IMG/VR virus record: IMGVR_UViG_3300019768_000001
Span: 1-55,279 of that record
Reading direction: 5' to 3' (one strand)
DNA from: a virus
DNA length: 55,279 nt
The translations under genes were made by a program, and so were the position numbers. Below are positions 31,925 to 37,889 of this stretch, piece by piece. Position 1 is the stretch's first letter; each line of letters opens with the position of its first letter. The notes beneath the pieces are model-generated. The model was not told the DNA's origin, did no database searches, and saw nothing but the letters and a program-made list of their open reading frames with translations.

Positions 31925-32164
31925 CTAAATATTATCCCGAACTTTTAAACTATTTCCGCACAAATATAAACTTGGATGAGATTTCTTTAGCCTGCAAGCA
32001 ACTTTCCATGCCCTGCCTGCATTATTCCTTGCCTGCTGCTTTGGATTTATTGGTAATCCAAGGTGAAACAATCCCGAACGGTAAAAACTTTGGTTAAAGT
32101 AAGCTTTATGATTATTACTGCCGTCTTTCCACCACGTATTCCACAGATCATCTAAATTACTCAT
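31925..32164 (-). CDS. Basic hypothetical protein, 79 residues
   Basis: ATG 32164 overlaps the stop of the gene above (ATGA). MSNLDDLWNTWWKDGSNNHK with a Trp-rich start and a basic helical region (PKQQARNNAGRAWKVACRLK). Possibly nucleic-acid binding. Family not recognised. Confidence 0.62.
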   Translation of the reverse strand: MSNLDDLWNTWWKDGSNNHKAYFNQSFYRSGLFHLGLPINPKQQARNNAGRAWKVACRLKKSHPSLYLCGNSLKVRDNI

Positions 32165-32361
32165 ATCTCCACCCCTTCAAGCTCTACAGGCCCATAAAAC
32201 TTACCCTTTAACTCTTTTCGATTCAAACAGTCGTCCAACTCGTCGATGATACCCGGATGGTCTTTATTAACCCATACAACACGGGGCTAACCGTCCGGCA
32301 TTTTCCAGATATACATCATATCCGGTTCAAGATCTTCTTTGCTTACTTGTGGTAGCTTCAT
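32161..32361 (-). pseudogene. Small gene with an in-frame TAG
   Basis: ATG 32361 overlaps the upstream stop and the frame ends at TGA 32163-32161, overlapping the next ATG, so both ends are coupled to neighbours. Codon 25 is TAG (32289-32287): before it, MKLPQVSKEDLEPDMMYIWK and MPDG; after it, PRVVWVNKDHPGIIDELDDC and so on, in the same frame. The 66-residue protein would be soluble; family not recognised. The stop is best read as a nonsense change. Confidence 0.72.
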
Positions 32362-32588
32362 TGCTTTACTCTCCCCTCTTCTAGCTCAATTGCCCGCGCT
32401 ATCGCGTCGCGCGCCTCGTTTAAATCCTGCATCGTATCGCCTTTTCCGCGAATACCAGAACACAGCAGCTTCTTAATGGCGTGCTGCCGCGCAGGGCAGC
32501 TAACTTTGAACGCTTCCAGCACACAATAAACGTCAACCTTGCCGTCGATTAGTTGGATTTCTCTGTGGTACTTGTTTCCGCTTGTCAT
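32358..32588 (-). CDS. Conserved phage protein of unknown function
   Basis: 76 residues. KVDVYCVLEAFKVSCPARQH followed by AIKKLLCSGIRGKGDTMQDL is a pattern I recognise from a small phage family (VDVYDVLxAFxVxCPAxxHAxKKLLCxGxRGKGDxxQD) found in early regions. Function unknown. Confidence 0.72.
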   Translation of the reverse strand: MTSGNKYHREIQLIDGKVDVYCVLEAFKVSCPARQHAIKKLLCSGIRGKGDTMQDLNEARDAIARAIELEEGRVKQ

Positions 32589-32831
32589 TTAAAACCCGCC
32601 CTTGTAGTGAAGATACAACAACCGACTCAGCACGCGGCCAGACCTCCCTGTTACTTTCTTTTCCATTTTCTCAGCGTGATTAATGGTCAGATTTGGATCG
32701 TATGCGGGGCACCCAAAAAAGCTATCTTCACCTAGAAACCGTTTATCACCGCCTTCATTATTCCAAGTGGGATCTACCTTGGCTTTTACATGGTCACAGT
32801 GACGCTCGCTTAACTCTAAAATTGTACTCAT
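32589..32831 (-). CDS. Hypothetical protein, 80 residues
   Basis: ATG 32831. MSTILELSERHCDHVKAKVD then DSFFGCPAYDPNLTINHAEK and a basic end (KKVTGRSGRVLSRLLYLHYK). No family recognised; the stop abuts the next ATG. Confidence 0.6.
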   Translation of the reverse strand: MSTILELSERHCDHVKAKVDPTWNNEGGDKRFLGEDSFFGCPAYDPNLTINHAEKMEKKVTGRSGRVLSRLLYLHYKGGF

Positions 32832-32886
32832 TGCTTAACCCTATATGACTATTGGTGGATTATCTGAGTAAAAGGTGTAAGAACCC

Positions 32887-33315
32887 CTATCTCCAGTCTG
32901 TATCGTCCTTGTTTGATTTGCCTATATTGCAGTCATCACAAAGAATTTGCAGGTTATCAATATCAAGCTCTAACTCAGGTCTAAGCGATCTAGGCTTTAT
33001 GTGATCGACATGAATAACTACGCCATCTTTAGCGCCCCTCCCGCACAACATGCATTTTCCGCCGTGATTCGACAGAACTTTATATCGAAGCTCTCGCCAG
33101 TCTCTACTTTTGAAAAAATCAGAACCAGACGATCCGTAGGTAAATGGAACTGGATTCTTCTCACCGGTAAGACGGTTAAGATTCCTGGTAAGTTGGCGCA
33201 GAGAATCCTTTACACCCCTTGGATTGTCGTAAAATCCAGATTCAAGCAGCTTTGTTTTCTGCTCTATCTTGAACCTTAACGTCTTCGCTCGTTCTTCTTT
33301 GCTTTTTCTTGCCAT
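32887..33315 (-). CDS. HNH endonuclease
   Basis: 142 residues. The C-terminal half has GGKCMLCGRGAKDGVVIHVD, HIKPRS and ILCDDCNIGKSN, the beta-beta-alpha-metal HNH fold with two CxxC zinc knuckles. The N-terminal part is basic and helical. It is a free-standing nuclease, possibly mobile, next to an unusually structured, gene-free stretch (33316-33720). Confidence 0.88.
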   Translation of the reverse strand: MARKSKEERAKTLRFKIEQKTKLLESGFYDNPRGVKDSLRQLTRNLNRLTGEKNPVPFTYGSSGSDFFKSRDWRELRYKVLSNHGGKCMLCGRGAKDGVVIHVDHIKPRSLRPELELDIDNLQILCDDCNIGKSNKDDTDWR

Positions 33316-33378
33316 TTCAGACCACCTTTATTTTCTTGTTTATATATATCCAGAGTAGGTTTCTAGGTTTAGATAGGC

Positions 33379-33427
33379 ATAACAACTCTAAGGAAACCAA
33401 TATTAATCAGTTAACCTTAGCTGTTAT
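33379..33427. repeat. attC-like palindromic element, candidate
   Basis: ATAACA (33379-33384) and TGTTAT (33422-33427) at the ends, CTAAGG/CCTTAG inner stem with unpaired bases on one side. Similar frame to the elements at 17779, 35881 and 48631, but no small gene ends at it. Confidence 0.4.
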
Positions 33428-33439
33428 ACCTGATATATC

Positions 33440-33718
33440 CGTCGTAGTGTGTCTTAGGATATCAAGGCAGTCTATTCGATCATGGTCTAATAAACTTAGG
33501 TCAGTATGGTCAATGAACCACCAGAGTCATGCGCTAGACCTACACCTGTTAAGGCAACTCTTAGGCGCTCCCGCTTGCTCTCTGTGCCATGTAGCGGGAT
33601 TGTCACCAGTACGCACCGGTTTTAACCGACATACTGGTCTAGCTGATTACGTGGGATTGCTCGGAGTAATCCCTTTAACCGTTTCTGGCTTCGGGACGTG
33701 GGGCGGGATTTCAGGCAT
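33440..33718. other. Gene-free stretch with several strong hairpins
   Basis: At least three hairpins: CCCGCT/AGCGGG (33570-33598), CCAGTA/TACTGG enclosing an ACCGGTT/AACCG stem (33606-33637), and GGGATT/AATCCC (33652-33672). No convincing gene on either strand. Likely structured RNA or DNA; orientation unclear. Confidence 0.5.
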
Positions 33719-33822
33719 AAAAAAAGGTCTTTTAGGTGTGCCCCTGTGAGAGGAAGCGGAATTAACCGCAAAGACACACTTAAAAAACCTTTCTCGCTAT
33801 CTGGCTCTCACCCCAATCAGCA
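33719..33822 (-). ncRNA. Candidate small RNA ending in an 18-bp terminator hairpin
   Basis: Promoter TATAAT at 33834-33829 on the minus strand. The RNA would run about 100 nt to a hairpin whose arms (33773-33790 and 33725-33742) pair over 18 bp using several G-U pairs, followed by seven T (33725-33719). GTGAGAG and CTCTCAC (33805-33811 / 33746-33752) can pair as an alternative. The only following ORF is 23 codons with no ribosome site, so it is more likely an RNA than a leader. Confidence 0.55.
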
Positions 33823-33982
33823 CTAACAATTATACTTTATGGTTAGATTTAATCAACAAATCTTTGAAGCACACCCTGCGGGGTTAATTGCCACCGGCGG
33901 TGCTTGGCCCCGATAGCAAAAACAGGATGCGCCCCAAAGCCCCTAAGAATCTTCATTATGAACCGCAATAGTTACTTTGCAA

Positions 33983-33999
33983 TTAGCCTTTGGTATAAT
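33983..33999 (+). promoter_or_regulatory. Promoter with TTAGCC element
   Basis: TTAGCC (33983-33988), five bases, TATAAT (33994-33999) preceded by TGG. Same geometry as the minus-strand promoters at 31714 and 21021. Confidence 0.62.
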
Positions 34000-34005
34000 T
34001 GATAA

Positions 34006-34114
34006 ATCGGCTTCGCACCCGTATATTTCAACAGTTAAAAATAGGAATTGCATTCTAGCTTTGGGCTACTGTTGGCCGTGCGAACAAAGCTTTGATTGCA
34101 ATTCCTTTTTTTTT
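34006..34114 (+). ncRNA. Attenuator-like 5' leader of the second antirepressor gene
   Basis: Begins near the expected start site after TATAAT. AGGAATTGCA (34043-34052) pairs perfectly with TGCAATTCCT (34097-34106), with AGCTTTG/CAAAGCT nested inside, followed by nine T (34106-34114) and then the ribosome site GGAG (34115-34118) of ATG 34126. Confidence 0.65.
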
Positions 34115-34125
34115 GGAGTTTTTCC

Positions 34126-34815
34126 ATGAACGATTTAGTTTTACCCGCCAATACACAGACAATGACCAGCCTAGAGCTGCGCGATATTATCAATAGCTCT
34201 CGCCAGAGCAGCAATGAACCCAAGGTTCGCAATGATCAGCTTATTGATAGAATTAAAGATGAGCTTGAAGGTGAATTAGGGGTATGCAAAAAAATTGCAC
34301 ACCCCCAAAGCGGCGTTGAAATGAAATACTACGACCTGACGATTGATCAATGCACCCTGGTTGGTATGCGTGAATCTAAGTCTGTCCGCCGTAACGTGCT
34401 GGCAAAGCTTAAAGAGCTGGAATCAGGCCAGAAAAAGATACCTCAGTCTTTCGCAGAGGCTCTACAACTTGCAGCAGACCAAGCCCTTCAGATTGAGCAG
34501 CAGGAGCAACAACTCGCCATTGCAGCCCCGAAGGTGGACTTTTACGATACTGTTACAGGGTCAGATGATACCGTTGACATGCTTGGAGCGGTGAAAGTGC
34601 TTAACCTTGGCTACGGACGCACTACCCTATTCAAAAAACTGCGCGAGAAAAAGGTTCTGCGTAAGAGCAATCAGCCGTACCAGCGGTATATTGATTCTGG
34701 ATATTTCCGAGTTGTCGAGTCAACTTGGACTGATGATAAAGGCGATTCTCACGTACACTTTAAAACAGTGGTATACCAGAAGGGCTTAGACTACATCAAA
34801 AAGATTCTGGCCTAG
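34126..34815 (+). CDS. Phage antirepressor-like protein (ANT domain), paralogue
   Basis: 229 residues from ATG 34126. The N-terminal region shares VGMRESKSVRR with the minus-strand paralogue at 30841. The C-terminal ANT domain contains MLGAVKVLNLGYGRTTLFKK and LRKSNQPYQRYIDSGYFRVV. It lies on the opposite strand about 2.6 kb away, with its own promoter and attenuator-like leader, and a terminator at 34828. Confidence 0.85.
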   Translation: MNDLVLPANTQTMTSLELRDIINSSRQSSNEPKVRNDQLIDRIKDELEGELGVCKKIAHPQSGVEMKYYDLTIDQCTLVGMRESKSVRRNVLAKLKELESGQKKIPQSFAEALQLAADQALQIEQQEQQLAIAAPKVDFYDTVTGSDDTVDMLGAVKVLNLGYGRTTLFKKLREKKVLRKSNQPYQRYIDSGYFRVVESTWTDDKGDSHVHFKTVVYQKGLDYIKKILA

Positions 34816-34827
34816 TAGAAACAAAGA

Positions 34828-34850
34828 AGCCCTACAAGTGAGGGCTTTTT
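34828..34850. terminator. Intrinsic terminator between convergent genes
   Basis: AGCCCT/AGGGCT stem with loop ACAAGTG and a T-run on the plus side; the minus side has an A/T-rich context as well. It ends the antirepressor gene on the plus strand and the minus-strand operon that stops at 34862. Confidence 0.8.
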
Positions 34851-34861
34851 ATACTTTATGG

Positions 34862-35104
34862 CTAGACTTTTTCAACAAGTTCGAATGTTTTTATTGTTTC
34901 TGCAATATGGAAGTGGCCATCATACTTGTAACCTGGCGTTTTATGGTCAGCCAAAACCTTATCAGGGAATCTACGCATAAACTCTTTCGTTGAATAATCA
35001 TGGCCTGACACCACTTCACCTGTAAGCCTTGTTTCTTCAGTGTACTTAACCTCAAACCCAAGCTTCTCACATAGCGCAATTAACAACTTCATTTCATCGC
35101 TCAC
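34862..35104 (-). CDS. Hypothetical protein, 80 residues
   Basis: GTG 35104 with AAGGGGTGTATT upstream. MSDEMKLLIALCEKLGFEVK and FMRRFPDKVLADHKTPGYKY; compact alpha/beta. Family not recognised. Confidence 0.6.
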   Translation of the reverse strand: MSDEMKLLIALCEKLGFEVKYTEETRLTGEVVSGHDYSTKEFMRRFPDKVLADHKTPGYKYDGHFHIAETIKTFELVEKV

Positions 35105-35124
35105 AATACACCCCTTATTTATGG

Positions 35125-35349
35125 CTAGCCTTTGGCAAGCTCTTCAGCTAACCATTTGGAATAATTTGCCGCCTTCTCTGCGTCACGCACAGGGTTGTCG
35201 GGCGTTTTATGCATCATTCGACACTGATATTTAAGCGCATTGCCCAGCAAATAACCCTGATACTGCTCTGGTGTCAGCTTGGCCTTAATCACATCAAGCG
35301 TTTCGATACCACCTGCATCGTAGTAGCTGCTTTTTACGTCTTTGCTCAT
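35125..35349 (-). CDS. DUF3310-type phage protein
   Basis: 74 residues. YLLGNALKYQCRMMHKTPDN followed by DAEKAANYSKWL is the typical DUF3310 motif. The family is annotated from phages, sometimes as a nucleotide-kinase-associated protein, with no settled function. Confidence 0.8.
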   Translation of the reverse strand: MSKDVKSSYYDAGGIETLDVIKAKLTPEQYQGYLLGNALKYQCRMMHKTPDNPVRDAEKAANYSKWLAEELAKG

Positions 35350-35350
35350 A

Positions 35351-35512
35351 TCAATCTTTTCCTTCCTTGATTACCACAACAGTTGGCGCTGGAGGCTCAG
35401 GCTTCGCTTTAAATATGAAGTACAAAATAATATTAATCAGGATCAGAGGCGGAAACAGAAACAGCTCAATGATACCGGTAAAAATCAACAACAAATTCCA
35501 TAAAATACGCAT
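35351..35512 (-). CDS. Small membrane protein, 53 residues
   Basis: ATG 35512 overlaps the stop of the gene above; its TGA lies just before the next ATG (35349). MRILWNLLLIFTGIIELFLF and a second hydrophobic run predict one or two membrane helices with a short Pro/Lys tail. Confidence 0.62.
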   Translation of the reverse strand: MRILWNLLLIFTGIIELFLFPPLILINIILYFIFKAKPEPPAPTVVVIKEGKD

Positions 35513-35676
35513 CACTTTTCCACCTTTTCAACTGGATTTCTTGCTCGAGGCAATCGCTTGTCTATAAAGTTCATCCATATATCACCAATACACCCAATAA
35601 AAAGAAGAGGCACTATTGGCGCTATAAGAATAAATCTTATAGCCCACCAGCCAACTACGATTTTACCACTGCTCAT
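35512..35676 (-). CDS. Small membrane protein, 54 residues
   Basis: ATG 35676 overlaps the upstream stop (ATGA). MSSGKIVVGWWAIRFILIAP then PLLFIGCIGDIWMNF is a membrane helix with a charged tail. It pairs with the gene directly downstream, suggesting a two-subunit membrane component. Confidence 0.62.
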   Translation of the reverse strand: MSSGKIVVGWWAIRFILIAPIVPLLFIGCIGDIWMNFIDKRLPRARNPVEKVEK

Positions 35677-35876
35677 TTTTCCACCATTTCACATTTTGCC
35701 GTGCTTGTTACTGACTCAACACCTAGCAGCCTGGACACATCAACAGAAGGCCAATATAGGAAGTTTTCCGCCACCCTTTGGCATTTATCAAGATCATAGT
35801 AAACGGTCTTGCTGATCGATGGAGAGTTGATATAGCCGGTTAAATTAAGCGTTAGAGTCAGGGCTAGTATTATCAT
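35673..35876 (-). CDS. Small secreted or membrane-anchored protein, 67 residues
   Basis: ATG 35876. MIILALTLTLNLTGYINSPS is a short signal-like sequence, then two Cys (DKCQRVAENF and TAKCEMVEK) that could form a disulfide. Its ribosome site GAGGTG is inside the attC-like element that precedes it. Confidence 0.6.
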   Translation of the reverse strand: MIILALTLTLNLTGYINSPSISKTVYYDLDKCQRVAENFLYWPSVDVSRLLGVESVTSTAKCEMVEK

Positions 35877-35880
35877 TGCA

Positions 35881-35927
35881 ATAACACCTCAATAACATAG
35901 ACCTTCGGCTATGTATTTCTCTGTTAT
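35881..35927 (-). repeat. attC-like 47-bp element, copy B
   Basis: ATAACA...TGTTAT ends, inner stem CATAG/CTATG with loop ACCTTCGG, exactly 47 bp like copies at 17779 and 48631. It starts directly after the stop (35934-35932) of the 41-residue ORF and carries the ribosome site of the next gene. Confidence 0.6.
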
Positions 35928-35931
35928 ATTG

Positions 35932-36057
35932 TTAAAACTCTAACATGGTATATTTTCTGCACTCCCAGAATCCTGGCGGTGTAGTCCAGTCGGCCCAGCG
36001 TCTGCGGACAAAAACTTTAAATTTAACGCCTTTATGTGTTCTGTATACAAGCTCCAT
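35932..36057 (-). CDS. Cassette-like short ORF, 41 residues
   Basis: ATG 36057 with AGGG upstream; ends TTT TAA right before an attC-like element. MELVYRTHKGVKFKVFVRRR then WADWTTPPGFWECRKYTMLE; basic and aromatic. Flanked by attC-like elements on both sides (35881 and 36071), the layout of a gene cassette. Confidence 0.55.
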   Translation of the reverse strand: MELVYRTHKGVKFKVFVRRRWADWTTPPGFWECRKYTMLEF

Positions 36058-36070
36058 GACAACCCTAAAT

Positions 36071-36128
36071 ATAACAATGCAATCAAACAGATAACTCGTA
36101 ACCTCGTTACTCGTTATCGCCGGGTTAT
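36071..36128 (-). repeat. attC-like element between cassette-like genes
   Basis: 58 bp. ATAACA/GTTAT ends, GATAAC...GTTATC and GTAAC/GTTAC inner pairs. The stop codon of the gene at 36125 lies inside it (TAA within ATAAC). Confidence 0.55.
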
Positions 36129-36313
36129 GTTACCTTTTTAATATTTAGTGTAATTTCCACCAGTTCAGTGTTTTCTCTATCATGCTTGTCTGCTACTTTT
36201 TTTAGGTATCGCCTAGCTGGTGTAGCGCTATCAAATATAAGCATGTTTTGGTTTTCTCCATCAACTCTAATCTGTTTCGTTTTACTATCAATCAGTACAA
36301 ATGAACTTTTCAT
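36125..36313 (-). CDS. Cassette-like small protein, 62 residues
   Basis: ATG 36313. MKSSFVLIDSKTKQIRVDGE, then RYLKKVADKHDRENTELVEI; alpha/beta, basic. Lies between the attC-like elements at 36071 and 36343, so it has the position of a gene cassette. Family not recognised. Confidence 0.6.
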   Translation of the reverse strand: MKSSFVLIDSKTKQIRVDGENQNMLIFDSATPARRYLKKVADKHDRENTELVEITLNIKKVT

Positions 36314-36342
36314 TTTTTTAAGCCTCTTGTGTTTTCGGTAAC

Positions 36343-36397
36343 ATAACAAGTAAAATCAAAGCTGACGCGCTACGCTTGAAGTTTATTTGGTGGTTAT
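36343..36397 (-). repeat. attC-like element, third in this array
   Basis: 55 bp. On the minus strand ATAAC, then AAATAAA, then an asymmetric loop, TTTGATTTTA and GTTAT; pairing leaves a single bulged C. It overlaps the stop codon of the gene at 36394. Confidence 0.58.
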
Positions 36398-36555
36398 GCG
36401 CCAAGCTCGGCAATACACCCAAGCAGCACAATTCTAAACAGCTCTGGTTTATCTCTATGCCAGTTGCCTAGTGTTTGTAGGCTTTGTCCTGTTAGCTCAG
36501 ATACTTGCGACAGGCTTTTAAGGCCAGCCGCTTTTGCTTGCTGTGATGGGGTCAT
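36394..36555 (-). CDS. Small HTH-like protein, 53 residues, paralogue of 18134
   Basis: ATG 36555 overlaps the upstream stop (ATGA). MTPSQQAKAAGLKSLSQVSE then LTGQSLQTLGNWHRDKPELF looks like a small HTH with a Trp recognition segment. The gene at 18134-18322 has the same opening. Possibly a regulator. Confidence 0.65.
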   Translation of the reverse strand: MTPSQQAKAAGLKSLSQVSELTGQSLQTLGNWHRDKPELFRIVLLGCIAELGA

Positions 36556-36728
36556 AGCAACCCCCGCTTCTCAGCATCTTTTAAAAATTCGTCTTGCTGC
36601 TCGACTGTCATGTGGCCAGCTATAGCAAGCTGCACTAATGCCATTAGGCGGTCGTCTTCCAGCTCACCTGCAAATTCTTTAAACATACCGTTTAGTTTGT
36701 TTGATCTTACTAGGCCGTCATTAATCAT
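36552..36728 (-). CDS. Small hypothetical protein, 58 residues
   Basis: ATG 36728 (ACGGAG upstream), preferred over ATG 36764. KLNGMFKEFAGELEDDRLMA and GHMTVEQQDEFLKDAEKRGL are helical and acidic. Coupled to the HTH-like gene. Confidence 0.58.
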   Translation of the reverse strand: MINDGLVRSNKLNGMFKEFAGELEDDRLMALVQLAIAGHMTVEQQDEFLKDAEKRGLL

Positions 36729-36779
36729 TTTATTTTGCTCCGTTGCGTTAGTTAGTAAGTACATTGTTACAAACTATTT

Positions 36780-37312
36780 GCTCCTTGCCTAGTCTTTTTG
36801 CAAATTACTTTAAATTAATTGTAGAAAGCGCATAACAAAGCAAGGCAATCGGATGCAAGCACCGTTGCTCGCAAAGATTATTTGCTCTATTTGATGCGCC
36901 GACTATTTACCAATCAGCACATCGAATAAAACGCCCTGCCGCAGGAATCCGGGCCAGACCATGAAAAGAGGAAAAATATCAAAACCCCTTGCCTGCTTGC
37001 ACATTGATTCGGCTCTGTGTGCTCCACTGGAGATTCCGCGCATCATGTAAATCCAATGGACGGCAGCTTCAAAGCTACACAAAGCTAATTATCGCGGACA
37101 TAATGCCAGATCCGCGCCCTGATATAGGGTATTAATGTGACTGTTAGCGCCACCCTCCCCGCTGTGACAATATTGTCGGAAAGGTGACGCTAAGGAATGC
37201 GCTCTGTCGTTCCCATAATTTTATACACAACCACAATGCAATTTATTGAACAAACACACTTTGGTTAATGTTTAAGTTATGGCAAAGCGCATTATTTAGC
37301 GCAACTAACAGT
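36780..37312. other. Gene-free stretch with hairpins
   Basis: No supported gene on either strand. It contains ATAACA near 36838 without a matching end, TTAGCG...CGCTAA flanking GGTG/CACC, and the 12-bp palindrome GACAATATTGTC. It probably belongs to the structured region that continues to 38720. Confidence 0.4.
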
Positions 37313-37531
37313 CTACGGCAAGCTATCTTCGAGCTCCTTTTTTTCATCTTCGTCTATCAATCCTTTTTCGTACATTTCAACAATAAAACCATTAAACCCG
37401 CTGACAATATTGGTAAAATAACGACTTGAAACATGCGGGCCTAAACAAACCACTACAGGAATAAGAATCGCCGCTAAAATAGCGAATACAGCAAGATTAA
37501 AAAATAACCATGCCCCTATTATATTTTTGAT
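37313..37531 (-). CDS. Small membrane protein with non-standard start
   Basis: 72 residues if translation begins at ATC 37531, directly after a perfect AAGGAGG. No ATG, GTG or TTG lies in frame between the upstream stop and the hydrophobic segment (IIGAWLFFNLAVFAILAAIL). The rest is IPVVVCLGPHVSSRYFTNIV and an acidic tail. The start may be a point change of ATG or a true AUC/AUA start. Kept because the ribosome site and protein character are convincing. Confidence 0.5.
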   Translation of the reverse strand: MKNIIGAWLFFNLAVFAILAAILIPVVVCLGPHVSSRYFTNIVSGFNGFIVEMYEKGLIDEDEKKELEDSLP

Positions 37532-37549
37532 ACCGCCTCCTTGTTTAAT

Positions 37550-37622
37550 TGGCAGCCCTATCAGGAATCGAACCTGAATCGTTACAAATCAGCCACACTG
37601 ATACAGATGACGGCGCTCGTAC
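37550..37622 (-). tRNA. Degenerate tRNA-like sequence, His(GTG)-like
   Basis: TCAGG-TTCGATT-CCTGA is a perfect T arm, followed by a 3' strand and encoded CCA (37552-37550). The presumed anticodon loop GTGTGGC would give GTG. The 5' acceptor strand does not pair with the 3' strand. Better called a relic than a working tRNA. Confidence 0.4.
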
Positions 37623-37736
37623 ACCGCGAAATAACGACACAACCAGGATGGCAATTGATCTTATATGCTAATTTTTCAGACGAGCATAATTAATGATTGA
37701 TCATTGCCGCCCTATAATGTTCGGGCTTTAAATGGG

Positions 37737-37809
37737 GCCACAAACGGGACTCGAACCTGCGACCTCTCGCTTAGGAGTCGAGCGTTCTATCCAACTGAAC
37801 TAATAGCGC
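37737..37809 (-). tRNA. Degenerate tRNA-Arg(CCT)-like sequence
   Basis: 73 nt with a D arm (GTTC/GAAC), anticodon loop CTCCTAA and T loop TTCGAGT, but the acceptor pairs in only about four of seven positions and the T stem has a mismatch. A decayed or unusual phage tRNA. Confidence 0.5.
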
Positions 37810-37815
37810 TTAAGA

Positions 37816-37888
37816 GCTGAAGGCCGGATTCGAACCGACGCAATACCAATGCGAACAAAGGCGGGTTTTCCAGTTTCCCCACTTCAGC
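37816..37888 (-). tRNA. tRNA-like sequence without an anticodon arm
   Basis: Acceptor GCTGAAG/CTTCAGC pairs perfectly (7 bp); D arm with CTGG; T arm GTCGG-TTCGAAT-CCGGC. Between them, CGCA-TTGGTAT-TGCG looks like a class-II variable arm, and a normal anticodon stem is missing. Could be a deletion derivative of a Leu/Ser tRNA or a tRNA mimic. Confidence 0.5.
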
Positions 37889-37889
37889 T

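Noticed and set aside
33309-33749. 146-codon plus-strand ORF opposite the HNH gene start and the hairpin region
   Set aside because: No ribosome site, no recognisable protein character, and it overlaps strong hairpins and an attC-like element.
36830-36905. ATAACA followed by a bulged GCAA-T-CGG/CCGTTGC stem as a further attC-like site
   Set aside because: No matching TGTTAT end is found at a plausible distance.
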